IMG/VR virus record: IMGVR_UViG_3300046318_000522
Location: 1-22,460 of that record
DNA: 22,460 nt
Direction: 5' to 3' (one strand)
Source of the DNA: a virus
In this document: piece by piece, positions 10,980-17,785 of the stretch
Position numbering within the stretch: the first letter of the stretch is position 1
Layout of the letters: each line of letters begins with the position of its first letter
Made by a program: the position numbers and the translations under genes
Notes under the pieces: model-generated
Databases searched by the model: none
What the model was told of the DNA's origin: nothing
Seen by the model: only the letters and a program-made list of their open reading frames with translations

Positions 10980-12857
10980 TTGCAATTCCTGTATTTCGAC
11001 GCCGAGACGTTCTATACGGACGAATACTCGCTGCGCAAAATGACGACCGTCGAATACATCATGGACCCGCGCTTCGAGCTGCTGGGCGCATCAGTTGCGC
11101 TGGGCGACGCGCCGGTGCGCTGGGTTCATGCCAAAGATATGACAGCATTTTTGGGCAGCGTGGACTGGGGACAGACGGCGCTTGTCTCCCACAACACGCA
11201 GTTCGATGGCGGCGTGCTGGCCTTCCGGCTGGGCCGCGTCCCGCGCCTCTACTGCGACACGTTGAGCATGGCCCGCGCCCTCCTGCAGCACAAGCTGCGC
11301 TCGCTGGCGCTGAAGGCCGTGGCCGAGTTCCTTAACCTTGGGGTTAAAGGGGACACCATCCACCAGATGAAGGGCGTCACGGCGCGCTACCTGCTGGAGA
11401 ACCCGGCCTTCCACCGCGAAGTGGAGATTTACGCCAACAACGACAATGAGCTGTGCCGGAGCATCTTCACTCTGCTCAAGCCGCACTTCCCCAAGACCGA
11501 GTTCGCCATCGTGGATATGGTCATGCGCATGTTCTGCGAGCCGCGCATCCAGCTCGATGTCGGCATGCTTAGCGTCCACCTGCAGGGTGTGAAACAGCAC
11601 AAGCGCATGCTGCTCGACCGCATGGGCTTCCAAGACGCCACCAGCCTGATGTCCAACGACCAGTTTGCGCAGGAGCTGCTGAAGCGCGGCGTCGAGCCGC
11701 CTATGAAGATTTCCGCGGTAACCGGCAAGCAGTCCTACGCCTTCGCCAAGACCGACCCCGGCCTCAAGGATTTGGCGGAGCATGACGACCCGGAAGTGCA
11801 GTCGCTCGTCGCCGCTCGTCTTGGCCATAAGTCTACGCTGGAGGAGACCCGCACCGAGAAGCTGATCCGTATCGGCTCGCGCTCGCAGAGCTGGGCTGTG
11901 CGCGCTCCGTGGTGCCCGATGCCGCTGCGCTACTCCGGCGCGCACACACATCGCCTCTCCGGCTCGGATGGGCTGAACGTCCAGAACTTCCCGCGCGGCG
12001 GCACGATCCGCAAGGCGCTGAGGGCCCCGGCGGGCTATGTCTTCATGGCCCCCGACCTGTCGCAGATCGAGGCGCGTATCGTCTGCTGGCTGGCTGGCGC
12101 GCAGATGCTGGAAGTGTTCCGGCGCGGCGAAGACCCCTACCGCTATCAGGCCATCCAGATCGGCGCGCTGCAGCCCGACTGGGGCAAGGACCATCCCGAG
12201 TTCGCCAACGGTCGCCAGCTCGGCAAGGGTCTGGTGCTCGGCTGTGGCTTCGGCATGGGTCCGCCGAAATTCCAGCTGACCGTGGCCAAGCCGCCCTACA
12301 ACATGAACCTGACGCTGGGCGAGGCGCAGACCGCCGTCTACGGCTATCGCAACTCCAACCCGGAGATCGTAGCGCTGTGGAAGACCCTGCAGACTGCCCT
12401 GTCGATGCTCGCCCGGCACCCGGCGGGCTCCCGGCTCGGCACCTACGCCGAGACCGTGCACGGGCTGGCCTACGAAGTGCGCGACGACACCGTGCAGATG
12501 CTCCTGCCGTCCGGCCTGCACCTCAAATACGAGGGGCTGTGCCACACCGGCGACGGCATGAACTTCATGTACGCCGGGCAGAAGCAGTACGTCTACGGCG
12601 GAAAGGCGGCGGAGAACCTTGTTCAGGCGCTTGCCCGCTGCGTCATCATGGAGGCGGCGCTGCGCGTCAAGCGCGAGATCAATCTGTGGCCCGCCCTGCA
12701 GGTCCATGACGAAAACGTCTACCTCGTTCCCGAAGACAAGGTGACGATCTACGAGCCGATCATCCGTGCATCCATGACAGCATCGCCGCCTTGGGCCCCA
12801 ACCCTTCCGGTGCAGACCTCCATCGCCATCGCGCACACCTATGGGGATGCCAAGTGA
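10980..12857 (+). CDS. Family A DNA polymerase with 3'-5' exonuclease, 625 aa
   Basis: Replicative phage polymerase of the Pol I family, lacking a 5'-3' exonuclease domain. Exonuclease motifs are FDAE (Asp7, Glu9), HNTQFD (Asn72, Asp76) and Y-x3-D (Tyr151, Asp155). Polymerase motifs are A, PDLSQIE (Asp359-Glu364); B, R412-x3-K416 leading to FG at 424-425; and C, VHDE (575-578). The TTG start at 10980 is chosen because GGAG (10968-10971) is 8 nt upstream and any later start would remove the first exonuclease motif. Palindrome site 16 lies within the gene. It overlaps the next gene by 4 nt (GTGA). It is first in the replication operon, behind the promoter at 10906. Confidence 0.95.
   Translation: MQFLYFDAETFYTDEYSLRKMTTVEYIMDPRFELLGASVALGDAPVRWVHAKDMTAFLGSVDWGQTALVSHNTQFDGGVLAFRLGRVPRLYCDTLSMARALLQHKLRSLALKAVAEFLNLGVKGDTIHQMKGVTARYLLENPAFHREVEIYANNDNELCRSIFTLLKPHFPKTEFAIVDMVMRMFCEPRIQLDVGMLSVHLQGVKQHKRMLLDRMGFQDATSLMSNDQFAQELLKRGVEPPMKISAVTGKQSYAFAKTDPGLKDLAEHDDPEVQSLVAARLGHKSTLEETRTEKLIRIGSRSQSWAVRAPWCPMPLRYSGAHTHRLSGSDGLNVQNFPRGGTIRKALRAPAGYVFMAPDLSQIEARIVCWLAGAQMLEVFRRGEDPYRYQAIQIGALQPDWGKDHPEFANGRQLGKGLVLGCGFGMGPPKFQLTVAKPPYNMNLTLGEAQTAVYGYRNSNPEIVALWKTLQTALSMLARHPAGSRLGTYAETVHGLAYEVRDDTVQMLLPSGLHLKYEGLCHTGDGMNFMYAGQKQYVYGGKAAENLVQALARCVIMEAALRVKREINLWPALQVHDENVYLVPEDKVTIYEPIIRASMTASPPWAPTLPVQTSIAIAHTYGDAK
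11332..11347. repeat. TTAAC-N6-GTTAA palindrome, site 16 (perfect, intragenic)
   Basis: Core CTTGGG, encoding L-N-L-G-V-K between exonuclease motifs II and III of the polymerase. Confidence 0.9.
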
Positions 12858-13237
12858 CCGACCGCAATACCGCTCTGTTCAATCGCTGGTGCACTGGCGT
12901 GTCCTGCACGGCGCTGGCGCGCGAGCAAGGCCTGACCCAGCAGCGCGTCAGCCAGATCATCCACGCGCAGCTCAAGAAGCTGCCGACGGGGCGCGCCGAG
13001 GAGCTGCGCGCCCGGCATCCGCACCAGCGGTACGGCTACCGCGGCTCCCGCCGCCTGATCGACCAGAACGAGGTCATCCGGCTGTGGAGGCTCGGTTTCA
13101 GCGCCCGAGAAATCTCCGAGATGCTCGGGGAAGTCAAAGGCTCCAAATTTAACCCGAACAGCATCTGCGCTGTCGTCGCCCTCGCCCGCAACGCAGGTGA
13201 GGACATCCCGAGGAGAAACCGCAATGGCCAGAAGTAA
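12854..13237 (+). CDS. Double helix-turn-helix protein, GcrA-like second HTH, 127 aa
   Basis: GTG 12854 overlaps the polymerase stop. Residues about 18-40 (CTALAREQGLTQQRVSQII) form a sigma-region-4-like HTH. Residues about 73-112 contain LWRLGFSAREISEMLG and then a loop and NSICAVVALAR, which resembles the GcrA pattern LW-x2-G-x-S-x3-I-x3-LG followed by a recognition helix. GcrA is an alphaproteobacterial transcription factor acting at methylated GANTC; only the HTH layout is similar here. It probably binds DNA. It is the only clear DNA-binding regulator in the window, so it is a candidate binder of the dispersed palindromes or of the host's sites. Its stop overlaps the following gene. Confidence 0.75.
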   Translation: MTDRNTALFNRWCTGVSCTALAREQGLTQQRVSQIIHAQLKKLPTGRAEELRARHPHQRYGYRGSRRLIDQNEVIRLWRLGFSAREISEMLGEVKGSKFNPNSICAVVALARNAGEDIPRRNRNGQK

Positions 13238-13637
13238 GATGATCAAATCCCCCGGACTGCTGCTGCCGCTCCCTGACGAGCACGACGTTTACGTCGAGCC
13301 GCAGGCTGAGCTTGCAGCTGAGAATAACATCGAAGTTAATGAGCACGTTCCCGGCGATAACCTGATCGTGCAGACTGACAATTCGGTGCCGGAGAGCCAG
13401 TGGCGGAGCGTCGGCGGCGTGATCGTGCGCCCGCACACCTATGAAGCTCCGACCTATGACGACCCCAGCGAAAAAGCATGGTCGCTGTCGGAACAGGAGC
13501 GCGAAATGATCTATTACGGCGTCGTCGCCATGAAGAACGATCCGACCGAAGTCGGCGTCTGCTTCAACATCGGGCCGGAAGTTGTGCTCAAGGTCATTGA
13601 GATCGAGAGCGAACGCCTCGCCAGCGCTCCCGCCTGA
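13224..13637 (+). CDS. Hypothetical protein, 137 aa
   Basis: Not recognised. ATG 13224 is placed by GAGGAG (13210-13215), 8 nt upstream; it overlaps the HTH gene by 14 nt. The N-terminal 60 residues are acidic, Pro-rich and probably flexible. The second half contains an EREMIYYGVVAMKNDPTEVG helix-turn followed by a C-terminal helix (PEVVLKVIEIESERLA), which could be a small helical DNA- or protein-binding unit. Palindrome site 17 is in the coding sequence, encoding N-N-I-E-V-N. Role unknown; expected co-expression with the polymerase. Confidence 0.8.
   Translation: MARSKMIKSPGLLLPLPDEHDVYVEPQAELAAENNIEVNEHVPGDNLIVQTDNSVPESQWRSVGGVIVRPHTYEAPTYDDPSEKAWSLSEQEREMIYYGVVAMKNDPTEVGVCFNIGPEVVLKVIEIESERLASAPA
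13324..13339. repeat. TTAAC-N6-GTTAA palindrome, site 17 (one mismatch, intragenic)
   Basis: ATAAC-ATCGAA-GTTAA, in the standard frame. Confidence 0.7.
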
Positions 13638-13638
13638 C

Positions 13639-13773
13639 GTGTTTATCGCTGGCTGGAGAGCCGCTGCCCTCTTCGCGTTCCTCGCAACAAGCCTGCTGCT
13701 CGTTGCGAGGGACATCCTCGGCTCCATCGCCTGCATGGTGTACGGCCTCGTCTACAACGTCTTCCTCAAATAG
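13639..13773 (+). CDS. Small membrane protein, 44 aa
   Basis: GTG 13639 lies 1 nt after the preceding TGA. The product has two hydrophobic stretches, about residues 8-22 (AAALFAFLATSLLLV) and 26-43 (ILGSIACMVYGLVYNVFL), separated by Arg-Asp. This suggests a two-pass hairpin in the inner membrane. Its TAG stop overlaps the AGGA ribosome-binding site of the nuclease gene, so the two are coupled. Below 60 codons, but the hydrophobic pattern and tight packing support it. No family is recognised; phage micromembrane proteins often act in lysis or superinfection control, which is inference. Confidence 0.6.
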   Translation: MFIAGWRAAALFAFLATSLLLVARDILGSIACMVYGLVYNVFLK

Positions 13774-13783
13774 GACCGCCTCC

Positions 13784-14467
13784 ATGAGCGTGACCACAAC
13801 CTACAGCCGACCCAAGGCCTTCGCTTGGTCCTATTCCAAGCTGAAGAACTTCCGCACCTGCCCCAAGCGTCACTGGCATTACGAGATCGCCAAGGACACC
13901 AGAGAGCCGGAAAGCGAGCAGCTGCTGTGGGGCAACACCCTGCACGACGCCTTCGCCAAGCACCTCGACAAGGGCAAGCCCCTGCCGGACACCATGACGC
14001 AATACCAGCCGTTGCTGGACCGCATGAAGGCCATGCCCGGCAAAACCTATGTCGAGCAGAAGTATGCGATCACCAAGGACTTCGGGCCGACCGAGTTTTT
14101 CGCGCGCGACGCATGGTTCCGGGGCATCGGCGACATCGTCAAGGTCTATGGCGAGTTCGCCTATTGCGGCGACTACAAGACCGGCAAAGTGGTCGAGGAC
14201 AGCGAGCAGCTGTCGCTGATGGCGGCGTGCATCTTCGCGCATTTTCCTGAAGTTAATGCGGTGCGCACTGAGTTCCTGTGGCTGAAAGATGATGCCATCA
14301 CCCGCGCCACCTTCCGCCGCGAGGACATGCCCAACGTCTGGAACGGCATCCTGCCGGACGTGAAGAAATATGAGATGGCGGTGCTCAACAGCGAGTTTCC
14401 TGCCAAGCCGGGCTACCTGTGCCGCAGCTGGTGCTCCGTCAAGAGCTGCCCCTACAACGGAAAATGA
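13784..14467 (+). CDS. Cas4/RecB-like PD-(D/E)XK nuclease with Cys cluster, 227 aa
   Basis: ATG 13784 follows AGGA (13772-13775). The N-terminal region starts WSYSKLKNFRTCPKRHWHY, typical of RecB/Cas4-type nucleases. The active-site residues are visible as GIGD (Asp117) and DYKTGK (Asp130, Lys132). One Cys near the N-terminus (Cys26) and three at the C-terminus (Cys213, Cys217, Cys222) match the layout of the four 4Fe-4S ligands of Cas4/AddB. It would process DNA ends, probably as an exonuclease in replication or recombination. No cas1/cas2 or CRISPR array is nearby, so this is a phage recombination enzyme, not an adaptation module. It ends in an ATGA overlap with the next gene. Confidence 0.88.
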   Translation: MSVTTTYSRPKAFAWSYSKLKNFRTCPKRHWHYEIAKDTREPESEQLLWGNTLHDAFAKHLDKGKPLPDTMTQYQPLLDRMKAMPGKTYVEQKYAITKDFGPTEFFARDAWFRGIGDIVKVYGEFAYCGDYKTGKVVEDSEQLSLMAACIFAHFPEVNAVRTEFLWLKDDAITRATFRREDMPNVWNGILPDVKKYEMAVLNSEFPAKPGYLCRSWCSVKSCPYNGK

Positions 14468-14793
14468 CCATGAGCCGGATCATTCTCAGGCATTACAAGC
14501 GCGGATTGGACGCCCCAAATAGTGGCGCTACCAGCTCGACCAAGGCCTATATCCGCGAGTTCATTCCGGGCTTTGACGGTGACTATGCGGTCAAGCGCGC
14601 GCGTCCGCCCTACGAAGACCACGCCTGCCAGATCACGGTGCGCTGGCGGGGCTATGAGGAGCGGGTGCTCGTCCAAGACTATGAGCTGTGGGACGCCTAT
14701 CAAGTCTGGGAGGCGCGGCCTTTCAACGAGCGCACCTTGCTGCCGCCCCTTATCCCGACCGCAATCCTCAACCGTCTCCTCCTGATCGCATGA
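14464..14793 (+). CDS. Hypothetical protein, 109 aa, first of three tandem paralogues
   Basis: ATG 14464 overlaps the nuclease stop (ATGA); ATG 14470 is an alternative. Function not recognised. Three marks are shared with the next two genes: an IPGFDGD motif (about 37-43), a strand ending W-R-G (QITVRWRG, about 60-67), and a C-terminal helix ending NRLLLIA. A longer insertion between WRG and the C-terminus distinguishes this copy. The family looks like a small alpha/beta protein duplicated in tandem. It joins the next gene by an ATGA overlap. Confidence 0.8.
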   Translation: MTMSRIILRHYKRGLDAPNSGATSSTKAYIREFIPGFDGDYAVKRARPPYEDHACQITVRWRGYEERVLVQDYELWDAYQVWEARPFNERTLLPPLIPTAILNRLLLIA

Positions 14794-15086
14794 AGTATCA
14801 AACCATCAGGGACCACCGCACCATGATCGACTACCCACCGCTGGACCACCACCACCGTGTCATCACCCGCATGCTCAAGACGCGCGTGCCGGGGTTTGGC
14901 GATGATCCGCACGACGTTGTCGCAGTCGAGCGCGCTGCGGAATACAACGCCATGGATGTCAGCGTCACCTTTCGCGGCATGGTGTTTCGCGACCGCATCG
15001 AGAAGCCTTTCGACCCCTTTCGAGAGGACTGGCAGGATGTTTTCCCTAGCAAGGACACCGTCAACCGCATGCTGCTGCTCGCGTGA
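14790..15086 (+). CDS. Hypothetical protein, 98 aa, second tandem paralogue
   Basis: ATG 14790 overlaps the previous TGA. It carries the shared marks as VPGFGDD (about 33-39), VSVTFRG (about 57-63) and the ending NRMLLLA. A His-rich segment (DHHHRV) near residue 20 is specific to this copy. Function unknown. The three copies have diverged strongly but keep order, spacing and the unusual L-L-L-A C-terminus, which supports an old duplication retained by selection. It is coupled to the third copy by a GTGA overlap. Confidence 0.8.
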   Translation: MKYQTIRDHRTMIDYPPLDHHHRVITRMLKTRVPGFGDDPHDVVAVERAAEYNAMDVSVTFRGMVFRDRIEKPFDPFREDWQDVFPSKDTVNRMLLLA

Positions 15087-15397
15087 ACGCGCTGGAGTTC
15101 AAGCTCCAGTCGTTCCTCGCCGCGACAATCAAGCGCGCGCAACAGGATGGGAGGCTCTCATTAATGGAGAACGTCATGGGCGGCATGGCAACCGCAAAAT
15201 CACCGCCGATTGTCGATCTGGAAGAGATGCGGGTTTACTCAAGCATCCGCGACAAAATTCCGGGCTTCGATGGGAATGTTTTTGCAAGCAAGAACGCCAA
15301 GCAGACGTGCATCGTCTGGCGCGGCGCAAGCTGGACCATCGAATTGGGCGAGCGCATCCCCGAGGATGTGATGGGGCAGATGCTCCTTCTGGCGTGA
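15083..15397 (+). CDS. Hypothetical protein, 104 aa, third tandem paralogue
   Basis: GTG 15083 overlaps the previous stop; an in-frame ATG at 15164 would still retain the conserved core, so the exact start is uncertain. Shared marks are IPGFDGN (about 59-65), CIVWRG (about 75-80) and the ending GQMLLLA. The N-terminal 35 residues are specific to this copy and helical. The stop overlaps a 24-codon hydrophobic frame by GTGA. Role unknown; it is embedded in the replication operon between two nuclease genes. Confidence 0.75.
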   Translation: MNALEFKLQSFLAATIKRAQQDGRLSLMENVMGGMATAKSPPIVDLEEMRVYSSIRDKIPGFDGNVFASKNAKQTCIVWRGASWTIELGERIPEDVMGQMLLLA

Positions 15398-15468
15398 CGA
15401 TAGGCGTGCTCTATGCGCTGCCGATCTCCGCCCTTCTGTGGTACCTTATCTGGGAGCTTATCTCATGA
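15394..15468 (+). CDS. Candidate 24-aa transmembrane micropeptide
   Basis: GTG 15394 overlaps the preceding stop (GTGA), and the TGA (15466-15468) overlaps the ATG of the VRR-NUC gene. The peptide is almost fully apolar with two Trp (GVLYALPISALLWYLIWEL) and could span a membrane once. Both ends are in the overlap style used by the surrounding real genes, and without it there would be a 67-nt gap in an otherwise seamless operon. That supports translation, at least as a coupling device. Confidence 0.5.
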   Translation: MTIGVLYALPISALLWYLIWELIS

Positions 15469-15860
15469 CACCCGAAGGCAAGGTCAAAGCTAAGGTCAAG
15501 AAACTTATCAATAAGCACTTGACGCTTAGTCCCCAGTTGGTCTATACCTATATGCCTGTACCGGGCGGCTTCGGCTCGCCTTCCCTCGATTTCATCGGAT
15601 GCGCCAAGGGGCGCTTCTTCGCAATCGAGACGAAGGCCAAGGGCAAGAAGCTGACGGCGCAGCAGGAGCAGACGGCACGGGTTATGCGGCTCGCAGGTGC
15701 CACCGTCTTTGAAGTGATTGGCGACGACGGTCTTGAGGAGCTTGACCGCTGGCTATCGGAGGTGTTGGGGCATGGTGGTTGTTTCGAAGGCTCACAAGTC
15801 GCTTGTGATCCCATTCCGCGCGGATGTGGCCAACGTCATTCCGCTGGCTCGGACGTTTGA
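15465..15860 (+). CDS. VRR-NUC domain nuclease, 131 aa
   Basis: PD-(D/E)XK-superfamily nuclease of the VRR-NUC type, a stand-alone domain as often found in phages. Motifs: SLDF (Asp42), AIETKA (Glu55, Lys57), LTAQQEQ (Gln66/67) and a terminal strand TVFEVIGDD. Family members cut branched DNA; a resolvase-like role in replication and recombination is likely. ATG 15465 overlaps the upstream stop. The last 30 codons overlap the start of the helicase gene in another frame; that tail lies beyond the conserved domain and may be dispensable. Confidence 0.88.
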   Translation: MTPEGKVKAKVKKLINKHLTLSPQLVYTYMPVPGGFGSPSLDFIGCAKGRFFAIETKAKGKKLTAQQEQTARVMRLAGATVFEVIGDDGLEELDRWLSEVLGHGGCFEGSQVACDPIPRGCGQRHSAGSDV

Positions 15861-17331
15861 TTTTGGCGGCGAGCGCAAACTGGTGGTTCCGCATGGTCTG
15901 GATGAGACCATACTCCTGCGGAACCTTGGCATTTCCGCTCCGGCCCCCATCCTGACGCATTATGACTGGGCGGGCGGCACGCCCTATGACGTGCAGCGCA
16001 AGACGGCTGCGCTGCTGACGACCAACCTGCGCGCCCACTGCCTCAATGGCATGGGGACCGGCAAGACCAAGGCCGCGCTGTGGTCTGCCGACTTCCTTAA
16101 ACTGGAGGTTAAGATCAACCGTGTGCTGGTGGTTGCGCCGCTCTCGACGCTGGCGGACGTCTGGTATCGCGAAATCTTCCGCACCATCCCGCACCGCTCG
16201 GCGGTGATCCTGCACGGCACGCGCGAGCGCCGCCTCAAGCTGCTGGCCGAGGAGCATGACTTCTACATCGTCAACCATGACGGCGTCGGCGTGATCAAGG
16301 AAGAGCTGCTGGCGCGCACCGACATCGACGCCGTCATCCTCGACGAGGCGGCGGTCTACCGCAACAATCAAGCGATCCGCACCAAGCTGATGCGCAAGAT
16401 CACGGAGGGCCGCAAGGTTGTCTGGGGCCTGACCGGCTCGCCTACCCCGCAAGCGCCGACCGACGCTTTCGCGCAGGCGCGCATCATCACGCCGTGGACT
16501 GTCGCTGGCGTCAGTTTCACCATGTTCCGCGATCAGGTCATGTACAAGCAGGGCCCGTTTGTCTGGCGGGAGAAGCAAGACGCCACCGAGCGGATCGCCG
16601 AAATCCTGTCGCCCGCCGTGCGCTACACGCTGGACGACGTCGTGGAGCTGCCGGAGATCGTCTACCAGCACGAGACCGTGCCGTTGTCGCCCAACGCCGC
16701 CAAAATCTACAAGAAGCTCTCCAAGGAGATGCTGGCTCAGCTGACGGGCGGCGAGGTGTCGGCGGTCAACGAGGGCGTGCTGCGCAACAAGCTCCTGCAG
16801 GTGGCCTGCGGCTGGGCCTACGGCGCAGACGGCAAGTGCATCGAGATCGACGCCCATCATCCGCGGTTGGAGAAGCTGATTGAAGTGGTGGAGGCCTGCG
16901 CGCGCAAGGTGATCGTCTTCTGCCCGTTCACAGAGCCGATGAAGAACATCTCCAAGCACCTGACCAAGGCCGGGCTCAAGAACGAAATGATCTGGGGCGG
17001 CACGTCGCAGGTGCAGCGCGGAACGATCTTCCAGCAGTTCCGCGCAGACCCCAAGATGAAAGCCATCGTGGCGCATCCCGGCACCATGGCGCACGGCCTG
17101 ACGCTGACCGAGGCCGACACGATCATCTGGTTCTCCCCGACCTCGTCGCTGGAGACCTTCGAACAAGCCAATGCCCGTATCCGGCGCATTGGCCAGAAAT
17201 CCAAGCAGCTCATCGTCATGTTGGGCGGCACGGATGTAGAGCGGAAGACGTACCGCGACCTTGAGAGAAAGCAGAAGTTTCAGAACTCTCTGCTGGACCT
17301 CTTGCAGGAAGAAACTGCAACCCACGAGTAG
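15772..17331 (+). CDS. SNF2-type superfamily 2 helicase/ATPase, 519 aa
   Basis: Superfamily 2 DNA translocase related to phage SNF2/DEAD-like helicases. Motifs: I GMGTGKT (93-99, Lys98), II LDEAA (Asp191-Glu192), III LTGSPT, V GLTLTEADTI and VI QANARIRRIGQ (465-475). Motif II is DEAA rather than DEAH. The start at 15772 is supported by GGAGG (15758-15762) 9 nt upstream, even though this overlaps the VRR-NUC gene by 89 bp. Palindrome site 18 lies after motif I. It probably remodels forks or recombination intermediates together with the adjoining nuclease; the VRR-NUC plus SNF2 helicase pairing is common in phage replication modules. Confidence 0.92.
   Translation: MVVVSKAHKSLVIPFRADVANVIPLARTFDFGGERKLVVPHGLDETILLRNLGISAPAPILTHYDWAGGTPYDVQRKTAALLTTNLRAHCLNGMGTGKTKAALWSADFLKLEVKINRVLVVAPLSTLADVWYREIFRTIPHRSAVILHGTRERRLKLLAEEHDFYIVNHDGVGVIKEELLARTDIDAVILDEAAVYRNNQAIRTKLMRKITEGRKVVWGLTGSPTPQAPTDAFAQARIITPWTVAGVSFTMFRDQVMYKQGPFVWREKQDATERIAEILSPAVRYTLDDVVELPEIVYQHETVPLSPNAAKIYKKLSKEMLAQLTGGEVSAVNEGVLRNKLLQVACGWAYGADGKCIEIDAHHPRLEKLIEVVEACARKVIVFCPFTEPMKNISKHLTKAGLKNEMIWGGTSQVQRGTIFQQFRADPKMKAIVAHPGTMAHGLTLTEADTIIWFSPTSSLETFEQANARIRRIGQKSKQLIVMLGGTDVERKTYRDLERKQKFQNSLLDLLQEETATHE
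16097..16112. repeat. TTAAC-N6-GTTAA palindrome, site 18 (one mismatch, intragenic)
   Basis: TTAAA-CTGGAG-GTTAA, encoding L-K-L-E-V-K. The 18 bp 16096-16113 are the exact reverse complement of 5703-5720. Confidence 0.8.
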
Positions 17332-17340
17332 GAGAGAACC

Positions 17341-17760
17341 ATGGACGACGCGCAGCCTAGAGACGACCTGAACACCCGAGCTCAGCAGATGCAGATGGTC
17401 CGCGACAAGATCGACCAGATCGAGGAGCGGCATAAGGAAGAGCTGGCCCCCTACAAGGCGGTCAAGGAGCAGCTGGAGGCTTTCTTTCTTGAGCAGTTCA
17501 ACACGCTTGGCGTGGATAACTTCAAGAGCAAAGACGGCGCAACTGTGTACAAGATCACCGACGCCTCCGCCACCGTTGCGGACGGTGAGGCCTTCAGGCA
17601 GTATGTGCAGGACCACGACGCCTTCGAGCTGGCGGACATCCGCGCCAACAAAACAGCGGTGCGCGAGTTTGTCGAGGCCCATGGCACACAGCCGCCCGGC
17701 ATCAACTATTCAACGCGGTTCAAGCTCGGTTTCCGCCGCGCGCCCGCGAAGAAGTCTTAA
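17341..17760 (+). CDS. Gp157-like hypothetical protein, 139 aa
   Basis: ATG 17341 follows AGGAGAG. Residues about 10-60 form a charged coiled-coil-like helix (MVRDKIDQIEERHKEELAPYKAVKEQLEAFF). After it come a short strand pair (FKSKDGATVYKI) and a C-terminal part ending with PPGINYSTRFKLGFRR. A helical N-terminus followed by a short beta region is reminiscent of phage Gp157-type proteins and other replication-module coiled coils; this is resemblance, not a firm match. It lies between the helicase and the Cys-cluster protein, so a role in DNA replication or recombination is likely. The stop TAA (17758-17760) is supplied by palindrome site 19. Confidence 0.75.
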   Translation: MDDAQPRDDLNTRAQQMQMVRDKIDQIEERHKEELAPYKAVKEQLEAFFLEQFNTLGVDNFKSKDGATVYKITDASATVADGEAFRQYVQDHDAFELADIRANKTAVREFVEAHGTQPPGINYSTRFKLGFRRAPAKKS

Positions 17761-17772
17761 CCTCTAGTTTAA
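17757..17772. repeat. TTAAC-N6-GTTAA palindrome, site 19 (one mismatch)
   Basis: TTAAC-CTCTAG-TTTAA. It overlaps the stop of the upstream gene and is 13 bp before the next start; AGGAG follows its right arm. Confidence 0.8.
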
Positions 17773-17785
17773 TCAGGAGCCAACC

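Noticed and set aside
11091-12836. 581-codon minus-strand frame opposite the DNA polymerase
   Set aside because: The plus strand has all polymerase and exonuclease motifs; long antisense frames are common in GC-rich genes with third-position GC bias.
14246-14256. CCTGAAGTTAA half-site in the Cas4-like gene; other half-sites at 1435, 5890 and 13149
   Set aside because: The second arm is missing, so these may be chance TTAAC/GTTAA words or fully decayed copies.
15682-17682. 666-codon minus-strand frame
   Set aside because: It lies opposite the helicase and parts of two neighbours with clear motifs; a composition-driven shadow.
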